From: Pseudomonas sp. 7SR1
GTDB lineage: Bacteria > Pseudomonadota > Gammaproteobacteria > Pseudomonadales > Pseudomonadaceae
NCBI RefSeq assembly: GCF_900156465.1
Contig: NZ_LT707064.1
Location: 4,169,001 to 4,233,000, forward strand
DNA length: 64,000 nt
Direction: 5' to 3'
This document shows, piece after piece, positions 57,801 through 64,000 of the stretch. How positions within the stretch are numbered: the first letter of the stretch is position 1; each line of letters begins with the position of its first letter. Made by a program: the position numbers and the translations under genes. The notes under the pieces are model-generated. The model did not search any database. It saw only the letters and a list, made by a program, of their open reading frames with translations, and was not told the origin of the DNA.

Positions 57801-60800
57801 CGCCAGACCTCGACTCGGTCATTACCCGAGGCTATGAAGCCCCTCAAGGCGACGTCGAAACCACCCTGGCGCAGATCTGGCAAGCGCTGCTGGGCGTGGA
57901 ACAGGTCGGTCGTCACGACCATTTCTTCGAACTGGGCGGTCATTCCCTGCTGGCCGTCAGCCTGATCGGACGCATGCGCCAGTTGGGCTGGTCGGCGGAT
58001 ATCCGTGTACTGTTCGGCCAGCCGACCTTGAAGGCGCTGGCCGCTGCGGTTGGCAGCGGTCGCGATGTGGAGGTGCCGGACAACGGCATCCTGCTGGGAA
58101 GCACCCGGATCACGCCGTCGATGCTGCCGCTGGTGGCGCTGGACCAGGACGCCATCGACCGCATCGTGGCGACTGTGCCGGGTGGCGCGCGCAACGTGAA
58201 GGACATCTACCCCCTGGCGCCCTTGCAGGAGGGCATTCTCTATCACCATATTGCGGCGGCCGCGGGCGATCCGTACGTATTGCAGGCCACGTTCAGCATC
58301 GCCGACCGCGAGCGCCTGGACGCATTTGCCCACGCACTGCAAGCGGTGATCGATCGCCATGACATCCTGCGCACCAGCGTGGTCTGGGAAGGCCTCGATG
58401 AGCCTGTGCAGGTGGTCTGGCGCAAGGCGCAGCTGGCCGTGGAGGAGGTGATGCTGGCTGCGGCGACGGGGGATATCGCCGGGCAGCTGCGCGAGCGTTT
58501 CGACGCTTTGCACTACCGTCTCGACATGCAACAGGCGCCGCTGATGCGCATCGCCTTTGCCCATGACCCCGCCAACCAGCGCTGGGTGGCGCTGCTGTTG
58601 TTCCATCACATGGCCCTCGATCACACGGCGCTTGAAAGGGTGCGCCACGAGATGCAGTTGCATCTGCTGGGTCAGGCCGATCGTCTGGGCGAGGCGGCGC
58701 CTTTCCGCAACTACGTGGCCCAGGCGCGCCTGGGAAGCAGTCGCGAGGAGCATGAGGCATTTTTCCGCCAGATGCTCGGTGACATCGAAGAGCCGACGCT
58801 GCCTTTTGGCGTGCAGGACGTGCGCGGCAACGGCAGCGATATCGAAGAGGCCGGGTTGCACCTCGGTGCCGACCTGAGCCGTCGTCTGCGGGCTCAGGCC
58901 CGGGCACTGGGTGTGAGCGCGGCGAGCCTGCATCACCTGGCCTGGGCACGGGTGCTGAGCCAGGTGTCCGGCAAACCGGACGTGGTGTTCGGCACCGTGC
59001 TGATGGGGCGGATGCAGGGTGGTGACGGTGCCGAGCATGCGCTGGGCATGTTCATCAATACCTTACCGTTGCGGGTGGACGTCGCAGAGCAGGATGTGCG
59101 CGGCAGTATCAAGGCGGCCCATGCCCGGCTGACCGGCCTGCTGGGTCATGAACACGCGTCCCTGGCCCTGGCACAGCGTTGCAGTGGCGTGGTTGCGCCC
59201 ATGCCGTTGTTCAGCGCCTTGCTCAACTACCGCCACAGCAATGCGGGGATGGACTCGAGCGATGCACTGGCGGCCTGGAACGGCATCGAAATCCTGAGCA
59301 ACGAAGAGCGCACCAACTATCCACTGACCCTCTCGGTGGATGACCTGGGCGAAGGTTTCAGCCTGACCGCGCTGGCGGTGCCGCAGATCGGCGCGCAGCG
59401 GATCTGCGCCTATATGAACGTGGTGCTGGAGAACCTGGTGTCTGCCCTGGAGCAAGCACCGCAGACGCCGTTGAGCCGCGTGTCGATCCTGCCGGCGAGC
59501 GAGCGTCGCCAACTGCTGCTGGAGTTCAACGCCACCACGCGTCGCTATCCACAGGACAGGACCGTCCACGGACTGTTCGAAGCCCTGGCGCAGGCCAATC
59601 CGCAAGCGTCGGCGGCGGTGCACGACTGCAACAGCCTGACGTATGCCGAACTCAACGCCAGGGCCAACCGCCTGGCTCGTCATCTGGCGGGCCAGGGCGT
59701 GCAGCCCGGGGACCGTGTGGCGATCCTGCTGGAGCGTTCACTGGAACTGTTGGTGAGTCAACTGGCGGTGCTCAAGTGCGCCGCCGTCTTCGTGCCACTG
59801 GATATCCATGCGCCGTTGGAACGCCAGCAGTTCATGATCGAAGACAGCGGGGCCAAGGTCCTGCTGACCCTCAGTTCCGCGAGTGTGGCCGAAGGCACTG
59901 CCCGGCTCGATCTGGATCGCCTGGAATTGGCTGACATCAGCGCCAACCTCGATCTGCCCCAGAGCGCCGAAGCGGTGGCCTACATCATGTACACCTCCGG
60001 TTCCACCGGCACTCCCAAGGGTGTGCTGGTGCCGCATCGGGCGATCAATCGACTGGTGATCAACAACGGCTATGCCGATTTCAATGCCCGGGACCGGGTA
60101 GCGTTCGCCTCCAACCCGGCCTTCGACGCCAGTACCCTGGACGTCTGGGCGCCGTTGCTCAACGGCGGCTGCGTGGTGGTGGTCGACCAGGACGTGCTGT
60201 TGTCCCGGGAGCGTTTCGCCCGGTTGCTGACCGAGCAGCGGGTCAGCGTGCTGTGGATGACCGCCGGCCTGTTCCATCAGTACGCCGCCGGCCTGATGCC
60301 GGTGTTCAAGCAGTTGCGTTACCTGATCGTCGGCGGTGATGTGCTCGATCCGGCGGTGATCGGCCGGGTCTTGAAAGAAGGCGCGCCGCAGCACCTGCTC
60401 AATGGCTATGGCCCGACGGAAGCCACCACATTCACCACGACCCACGAAATCAGAACCGTGGGCGAGGGCGGCATTCCCATTGGCCGTCCGGTGGGCAACA
60501 GCCGTGTCTACGTGCTGGATGCCCAGCTGCAACCGGTGCCGGTGGGCGTGGCGGGGGAGTTGTACATCGGTGGCGATGGCGTGGCGAAAGGGTATCTGAA
60601 CCGCCCCGAACTGACCGCCGAGAAGTTCGTGACCGACCCGTTCAGCGCCGACCCTGGGGCGTTGCTCTATCGCACCGGCGACCTGGCGCGCTGGCGTGTC
60701 GACGGCAGCGTGGACTACCTGGGGCGTAACGACGACCAGGTGAAGATCCGTGGCTTTCGTATCGAGCTGGGGGAAATCGAAGCGCGGCTCGGCCAGTGTC

Positions 60801-63800
60801 CGGGGGTGCAGGACGCGGTGGTGCTGGCGCGCCAGGACGAGACCGGTCCCAAGCGCCTGGTGGGGTATGTGATTGCCGAGCCGGGTGTCACCCTGTCGGT
60901 GCAGGATCTGCGCGCAGAGTTGGCGAGCGCACTGGCCGACTACATGGTCCCCAGCGCCTTCGTGGTGCTGCCGTCGTTCCCCTTGACGGCCAACGGCAAG
61001 CTGGATCGCCGGGCCTTGCCGGCGCCGGACGCCGAGGCTTATGCCAGCCGTGAATACGAAGCGCCCCAGGGAGCGGTGGAACAGACCCTGGCCCGGCTCT
61101 GGGCCGAGGTGCTCAAGGTCGAACAGGTGGGGCGTCACGACCACTTCTTCGAACTGGGGGGCCATTCGCTGCTGGCGGTGACCCTGATCGAACGCATGCG
61201 CCAGGCCGGGCTGAGCGCCGATGTGCGCGTGCTGTTCAGCCAGCCGACCCTGGCGGCCCTGGCGGCCGCCATTGGCAGCGGCAAGGAAATCAGCGTGCCG
61301 GAAAACCGCATTGCGGCCGATTGCGAGCACATCACCCCCGAGCTGCTGCCGCTGGTCAAGCTGACCCAGGAGACCATCGACCGTCTACTGACGACGGTGC
61401 CGGGCGGCGCGCGCAACGTACAGGACATCTACCCGCTGGCGCCGCTGCAGGAAGGCATCCTCTATCACCACCTGGCCGCCGAACAGGGCGACCCCTACGT
61501 GCTTCAATCGCAGTTCGCCTTCGATACGCTCGAGCGTTTCGAAGCGTTCGTCGAGGCGTTGCAAGTGGTGATCGATCGCCATGACATCCTGCGCACCAGC
61601 GTGGTCTGGGAAGGCCTGGACGAGCCGCTGCAAGTGGTCTGGCGCCAGGTGCGGCTGGAGCCGCAACGCTTCGAGCCCGAGGCCACCGCCGGTGACGTCG
61701 CCACGCAACTGGCGACCCGTTTCGATGCGCGGCACTACCGCCTGGATCTGCGTCGGGCGCCGATGCTGCAACTGGTCCATGCCCGGGACGAGGCCCAGGA
61801 CCGCTGGGTGGCGATCCTGCTGTTTCACCACATGGCCCTGGACCATACGGCCCTGGACGTGATGCAGCATGAAATGCAACTGCTGTTGCTGGGGCAGGGG
61901 GCGCAGTTGGGTGAGGCGATGCCTTATCGCAACTACGTGGCCCAGTCACGGCTGGGCGCGAGCGAAGCGGAGCACGAAGCCTTTTTCCGCGAGATGCTCG
62001 GCGATATCGACGAGCCGACCTTGCCATTCGGTTTGCAGGACGTGCAGGGCGACGGGCACGGTATCGATGAAATCCGCCAGGCCGTAGACCCGGCGTTGTC
62101 CCGGCGCCTGCGGGTGCAGGCACGCCAGTTGGGTGTCAGTGCCGCCAGCCTGGTGCATCTGGCCTGGGCCCAGGTACTGGGCAAGGTGTCCGGCCGGCAC
62201 GAGGTCGTCTTCGGCACGGTGCTGTTGGGCCGGCTGCAGGGGGGCGAGGGCGCCGACCGTGCATTGGGCATGTTCATCAACACCTTGCCGTTGCGGGTGG
62301 ATGTAGGCGCCGAGGATGTCAGGGCCGGAGTCAAGGCGACCCATGCCCGGCTGACGGCCCTGCTGGGCCATGAGCATGCCTCCCTGGCCCTGGCCCAGCG
62401 TTGCAGTGGCGTGGCGGCCCCGACGCCGCTGTTCAGCGCTTTGCTCAACTACCGGCACAGCGCGGTCGTGGTGGACCAGGATGCGCGCTCGGCCTGGAAC
62501 GGGATCGAGGCACTGAACGGCGACGAACGCACCAACTATCCGCTGACGCTGAACGTCGACGACCTGGGTGAGGATTTTTCCCTCACGGCCCTGGTGGATT
62601 CGTCCATCGGTGCGGCGCGCATCTGCGGTTATATGCAGATGGCCCTGGGCAGCCTGGTCGAGGCCCTGGAGCAGGCGCCGCAGACGCCGTTGCAGGCCTT
62701 GTCCATCCTGCCGGCGGCCGAGCGCCAGCAATTGCTCGATGCCTGGAACCGCTGCGACGTCGAATACGCGGGGGATGCCCTGATCCATCGCCAATTCGAA
62801 GCCTGGGCCGCGACTCAACCTGACGCGACGGCCGTGGTCCACGAGGACCAGGCGCTCACCTATGCCCAGCTCAATGCGCAAGCCAACCAATTGGCCCATC
62901 GTCTGTTGGCTTTGGGGATCCGTCCGGATGACCGGGTGGCGATCTGCGCCGAGCGTGGGCTGGAGATGATCGTCGGCCTGCTGGGCATCCTCAAGTCCGG
63001 CGCCGGCTATGTGCCGCTGGACCCGGCCTATCCGGCCGAGCGCCTGGCCTACATGCTGCACGACAGCCGTCCGGCGGCCCTGGTGACCCAACCGCAATGC
63101 CGCGACAACCTGCCGCCCATGACCATCCCGGCCATCGTGCTCGATCCGCTGGATGTCGATGAGCCAGCCCAGCAACCGTCCCACAACCCCGATGTGCCGG
63201 AGCTGGACGCCAGTCACCTGGCCTACGTGATCTACACCTCCGGCTCCACCGGCCTGCCCAAGGGGGTGATGGTGGAGCATCGCAACGTGGCGCGGCTGTT
63301 CTCGGCCACCCGACCCTGGTTCGATTTCGGTCCCCAGGACGTCTGGGCCCTGTTCCATTCCTTCGCCTTCGACTTCTCGGTCTGGGAAATCTGGGGCGCG
63401 CTGACCCACGGCGGCCGCCTGCTGGTGGTGCCGCAACTGGTCAGCCGTTCACCGCAATACTGCTATGCGCTGTTGTGCGAGGCCGGGGTGACCATCCTCA
63501 ACCAGACGCCGAGTGCCTTCCGCCAACTGATCGCGGCCCAGGGCGAAAGCGAGCTCAGGCACAGCCTGCGCCAGGTGATCTTCGGCGGCGAAGCCTTGGA
63601 AACCGGCATTCTCAAGCCGTGGTATGCCCGGGAGATCAACGCCGGCACGCAACTGGTGAACATGTACGGCATCACCGAAACCACCGTGCACGTGACTTAC
63701 CACGCACTGAGCGCGGACGACGCGCAGCGGGTCGGTGTCAGCCCCATCGGCAAGCGCATTCCCGACCTGCAGTTGTATGTGCTCGACCCCCAGCGCGAAC

Positions 63801-64000
63801 CGGTGCCGGTGGGCGTGGTGGGAGAGATGTACGTGGGCGGCGCGGGCGTCAGCCGGGGTTACCTGAACCGCGACGAACTGACCGCCGAACGTTTCCTGGA
63901 CAACCCGTTCAGTGCCGAACCGAACGCGCGGATGTACCGCACCGGCGACCTGGGTCGCTGGCTGGCCGACGGCAGCATCGAATACCTGGGCCGCAACGAC
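51491..64000 (+). CDS. Syringopeptin/nunapeptin-type NRPS 3, at least four modules, cut by window edge
   Basis: The visible 4,170 codons start with a TubC-type docking domain (MQFSELMAALSKHPIRLQQ onward, about 57 residues) whose strand region is acidic (QDDDNLVIQGDDEG), opposite in charge to the NRPS 2 tail. Modules coding Ala, Ala, Val and Thr follow; the Thr module is cut within the adenylation domain. The condensation domains have ILYHH-x6-GD, so they are dual type. In related clusters the last synthetase holds many more modules and ends in tandem thioesterases, expected to the right of 64000. The ATG at 51491 follows a weak GCAGG. Modules 14-16 share near-identical carrier and linker DNA. 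Confidence 0.95.
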   Translation, partial: MQFSELMAALSKHPIRLQQDDDNLVIQGDDEGLDDALWESLALHKRELLELVERNGGDWLSPAFRITPDMLPLVSLTQEQIDRIIDSVPGGAGNVQDIYPLAPLQEGILYHHLAAEQGDPYVLHALFGVDRRARLDDFLQALQGVIDRHDILRTSVAWEGLDEPVQVVWHKAVLTLEELQLDPAQGAVEAQLQQRFDTRHHRLDMGRAPLLRLVCAEDRPNQRWVALLLFHHMALDHAALELVQHEMQAFLLGQGHALPEAVPYRNYVAQVRLGVSRQEHEAFFREMLGDVDEPTLPFGLQEVQGSGQVVEEAFMTLPASLSQAMRSQARQLGVSVASLVHLAWAQVLGRVSGRQDVVFGTVLLGRMQGGEGADRALGMFINTLPLRVDVEGQPVRAGVKATHARLTALLGHEHASLALAQRCSGVAAPTPLFSALLNYRHSGTATSTEAVSAWNGIQVLGGEERTNYPLMLSVDDMGEDFGLTVQAVEGVGAARVGAYMETALASLMEALRQTPGALLSGLSVVPHTELEQLLATFNATQAEYPLEQTIHGLFEAQVQRTPESLAVLHRGQRLTYRELNERANRLAHYLRKQGVKPDSRVAICVERGLDMVVGLLAILKAGGGYVPLDPAYPADRIAYMLEDSAPAAVLAQAATLGLLAGAAMPVIDLGSELWQDESVLNPQVPELTSSHLAYVIYTSGSTGLPKGVMIEHRNTVNFLTWAQRSFDAQTLSKTLFSTSLNFDLAVYECFAPLTCGGSIDVVTNVLELQQGEHDITLINTVPSALKALLESGGLSEGVETVNVAGEALKRSLVEALFEQTQVKRLCNLYGPSETTTYSSWVSMSREEGFAAHIGKPVANTQFYLLDEQRQPVPLGVPGEIYIGGAGVARGYLNRDDLTAERFLKDPFSHETNARMYRTGDLGRYLPDGNIEYLGRNDDQVKIRGFRIELGEIEARLAGHEAVKEAVVQAREDVPGDKRLVAYFTESRAVDIEALRSHLQGQLPDYMVPVAYVRLDALPLTPNGKLDRKALPAPDLDSVITRGYEAPQGDVETTLAQLWQALLGVEQVGRHDHFFELGGHSLLAVSLIGRMRQLGWSADIRVLFGQPTLKALAAAVGSGHDVEVPDNGILPGSTRITPSMLPLVVLDQDAIDRIVATVPGGARNVQDIYPLAPLQEGILYHHLSAEQGDLYVLQTQFAFEDRERLEAFAQALQAVIDRHDILRTSVVWEGLDEPVQVVWREAKLHLEEVRFDPTAGDAVTQLRQRFDPRQHRLDVGQAPLMRLAYGQDEANRRWVASLLFHHMALDHTALEVVQHEMQAHLLGETARLAETVPYRNYVAQARLGVTRQEHEAFFRDMLGDVDEPTLPFGLLDVQGQNHDIDEARQALAPALDLRLRQQARQAGVSVASLVHLAWAQVLGKVSGRQDVVFGTVLMGRMQGGEGADRALGMFINTLPLRVTLGQQGVRAGVKATHARLTALLGHEHASLALAQRCSAVAAPLPLFSALLNYRHSATGADAASTSAVQAWRGIQALEGEERTNYPLTLNVDDLGSGFSLTVLVAAGIGAQRVCGYVQAALETLVEALEQTPQVPLYRLPILPAREREQVLVGFNATQAEYPLAQTIHGLFEAQVQRTPESLAVLHRGQRLSYRELNERANRLAHYLRKQGVKPDSRVAICVERSLDMVVGLLAILKAGGGYVPLDPAYPADRIAYMLEDSAPAAVLAQAATLGLLAGAAMPVIDLGSELWQDESVLNPQVPELTSSHLAYVIYTSGSTGLPKGVMIEHRNTVNFLTWAQRSFDAQTLSKTLFSTSLNFDLAVYECFAPLTCGGSIDVVANVLELQQGEHDITLINTVPSALKALLESGGLGEGVETVNVAGEALKRSLVEALFEQTSVKRLCNLYGPSETTTYSSWVSMSREEGFAAHIGKPVANTQFYLLDEQRQPVPLGVPGEIYIGGAGVARGYLNRDDLTAERFLKDPFSHETNARMYRTGDLGRYLPDGNIEYLGRNDDQVKIRGFRIELGEIEARLAGHEAVKEAVILAREDVPGDKRLVAYFTESRAVDIEALRSHLQGQLPDYMVPVAYVRLDALPLTPNGKLDRKALPAPDLDSVITRGYEAPQGDVETTLAQIWQALLGVEQVGRHDHFFELGGHSLLAVSLIGRMRQLGWSADIRVLFGQPTLKALAAAVGSGRDVEVPDNGILLGSTRITPSMLPLVALDQDAIDRIVATVPGGARNVKDIYPLAPLQEGILYHHIAAAAGDPYVLQATFSIADRERLDAFAHALQAVIDRHDILRTSVVWEGLDEPVQVVWRKAQLAVEEVMLAAATGDIAGQLRERFDALHYRLDMQQAPLMRIAFAHDPANQRWVALLLFHHMALDHTALERVRHEMQLHLLGQADRLGEAAPFRNYVAQARLGSSREEHEAFFRQMLGDIEEPTLPFGVQDVRGNGSDIEEAGLHLGADLSRRLRAQARALGVSAASLHHLAWARVLSQVSGKPDVVFGTVLMGRMQGGDGAEHALGMFINTLPLRVDVAEQDVRGSIKAAHARLTGLLGHEHASLALAQRCSGVVAPMPLFSALLNYRHSNAGMDSSDALAAWNGIEILSNEERTNYPLTLSVDDLGEGFSLTALAVPQIGAQRICAYMNVVLENLVSALEQAPQTPLSRVSILPASERRQLLLEFNATTRRYPQDRTVHGLFEALAQANPQASAAVHDCNSLTYAELNARANRLARHLAGQGVQPGDRVAILLERSLELLVSQLAVLKCAAVFVPLDIHAPLERQQFMIEDSGAKVLLTLSSASVAEGTARLDLDRLELADISANLDLPQSAEAVAYIMYTSGSTGTPKGVLVPHRAINRLVINNGYADFNARDRVAFASNPAFDASTLDVWAPLLNGGCVVVVDQDVLLSRERFARLLTEQRVSVLWMTAGLFHQYAAGLMPVFKQLRYLIVGGDVLDPAVIGRVLKEGAPQHLLNGYGPTEATTFTTTHEIRTVGEGGIPIGRPVGNSRVYVLDAQLQPVPVGVAGELYIGGDGVAKGYLNRPELTAEKFVTDPFSADPGALLYRTGDLARWRVDGSVDYLGRNDDQVKIRGFRIELGEIEARLGQCPGVQDAVVLARQDETGPKRLVGYVIAEPGVTLSVQDLRAELASALADYMVPSAFVVLPSFPLTANGKLDRRALPAPDAEAYASREYEAPQGAVEQTLARLWAEVLKVEQVGRHDHFFELGGHSLLAVTLIERMRQAGLSADVRVLFSQPTLAALAAAIGSGKEISVPENRIAADCEHITPELLPLVKLTQETIDRLLTTVPGGARNVQDIYPLAPLQEGILYHHLAAEQGDPYVLQSQFAFDTLERFEAFVEALQVVIDRHDILRTSVVWEGLDEPLQVVWRQVRLEPQRFEPEATAGDVATQLATRFDARHYRLDLRRAPMLQLVHARDEAQDRWVAILLFHHMALDHTALDVMQHEMQLLLLGQGAQLGEAMPYRNYVAQSRLGASEAEHEAFFREMLGDIDEPTLPFGLQDVQGDGHGIDEIRQAVDPALSRRLRVQARQLGVSAASLVHLAWAQVLGKVSGRHEVVFGTVLLGRLQGGEGADRALGMFINTLPLRVDVGAEDVRAGVKATHARLTALLGHEHASLALAQRCSGVAAPTPLFSALLNYRHSAVVVDQDARSAWNGIEALNGDERTNYPLTLNVDDLGEDFSLTALVDSSIGAARICGYMQMALGSLVEALEQAPQTPLQALSILPAAERQQLLDAWNRCDVEYAGDALIHRQFEAWAATQPDATAVVHEDQALTYAQLNAQANQLAHRLLALGIRPDDRVAICAERGLEMIVGLLGILKSGAGYVPLDPAYPAERLAYMLHDSRPAALVTQPQCRDNLPPMTIPAIVLDPLDVDEPAQQPSHNPDVPELDASHLAYVIYTSGSTGLPKGVMVEHRNVARLFSATRPWFDFGPQDVWALFHSFAFDFSVWEIWGALTHGGRLLVVPQLVSRSPQYCYALLCEAGVTILNQTPSAFRQLIAAQGESELRHSLRQVIFGGEALETGILKPWYAREINAGTQLVNMYGITETTVHVTYHALSADDAQRVGVSPIGKRIPDLQLYVLDPQREPVPVGVVGEMYVGGAGVSRGYLNRDELTAERFLDNPFSAEPNARMYRTGDLGRWLADGSIEYLGRND
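54846..58065 (+). other. Module 15: C-A(Ala)-T
   Basis: The code is DLYNNALTYK. The condensation domain reads ILYHHLSAEQGDLY, with Leu where all other modules have Pro after GD. The A domain is a patchwork of module 3 and module 5 DNA. Confidence 0.75.
56898..57669 (+). repeat. 772-bp tract identical to 17443-18214 (module 15 copy)
   Basis: It overlaps the tract shared with module 5 (57457-57968 equals 24431-24942, 512 bp), so module 15 is a patchwork of modules 3 and 5. Confidence 0.85.
58066..61285 (+). other. Module 16: C-A(Val)-T
   Basis: The code is DALWIGGTFK. The A-T region is almost identical to module 7. The condensation domain reads NVKDIYPL where the others have NVQDIY. Confidence 0.75.
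61286..64000 (+). other. Module 17: C-A(Thr), incomplete
   Basis: The code is DFWNIGMVHK, Thr, complete before the window ends. The condensation domain N-terminus is identical to module 8 over 314 bp. The carrier and later modules lie beyond 64000. Confidence 0.8.
61406..61719 (+). repeat. 314-bp tract identical to 31605-31918 (module 17 condensation domain)
   Basis: Second copy of the tract in module 8. The preceding Val A-T regions (modules 7 and 16) are also nearly identical. Confidence 0.8.

Noticed and set aside
16863..57968. Repeats as insertion sequences or CRISPR
   Set aside because: The repeated units are in-frame NRPS domains; there are no terminal inverted repeats, transposase, or short repeat-spacer pattern.
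8733..62448. Many long open frames on the minus strand and in other plus frames (up to 1,627 codons) across the synthetase genes
   Set aside because: They are antisense or off-frame shadows of GC-rich NRPS codons; they repeat with the modules, are rich in His/Gln/Arg/Pro and resemble no family.

Overview
The window is a high-GC Pseudomonas chromosomal segment, most likely from the P. fluorescens complex. It carries most of a syringomycin/syringopeptin-type phytotoxin island. Gene order from left to right is: a branched-chain amino-acid exporter pair on the minus strand (azlD cut by the window edge, then azlC); a minus-strand operon syrB1-syrB2-syrC; a divergent promoter region; a plus-strand pair syrP-syrD; and three giant plus-strand non-ribosomal peptide synthetase (NRPS) genes of 9,688 aa, 4,390 aa and more than 4,170 aa, the last running off the right edge.

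The minus-strand operon encodes the chlorothreonine pathway. SyrB1 loads L-Thr onto its carrier domain, the non-haem iron halogenase SyrB2 chlorinates it (His116/Ala118 halogenase signature), and SyrC (Cys224 acyltransferase) passes it to an NRPS. SyrP is the aspartate-hydroxylase-type oxygenase, and SyrD is a cyclic-peptide ABC exporter. From memory, in P. syringae syrE, the NRPS that uses these products, follows syrC directly. Here azlC follows instead, so the consumer of chlorothreonine is not in this window.

The three NRPS genes form a syringopeptin/corpeptin/nunapeptin-type line. Reading the ten-residue adenylation codes by eye gives 17 modules: Thr(Dhb)-Pro-Ala-Ala-Ala-Val-Val-Thr(Dhb)-Hse | Val-Ile-Ser(Dha)-Ala | Ala-Ala-Val-Thr(Dhb)... 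The first condensation domain is a lipo-initiation (starter) type. All 16 later ones carry the HHxxxxxGD motif of dual condensation/epimerization domains. No epimerase, thioesterase or A-less module occurs in the window; the C-terminal modules and thioesterase should lie to the right.

Beyond the basic annotation: the three condensation domains downstream of Thr or Ser share a distinct active-site motif that may mark dehydration to Dhb/Dha; the docking ends of the three NRPSs have matching charge; TGTC-N12-GACA dyads like the syr-syp box sit in the promoter regions; long DNA tracts are identical between Ala and Val/Thr modules, showing recent internal recombination; and a small ORF overlaps the first NRPS start codon.
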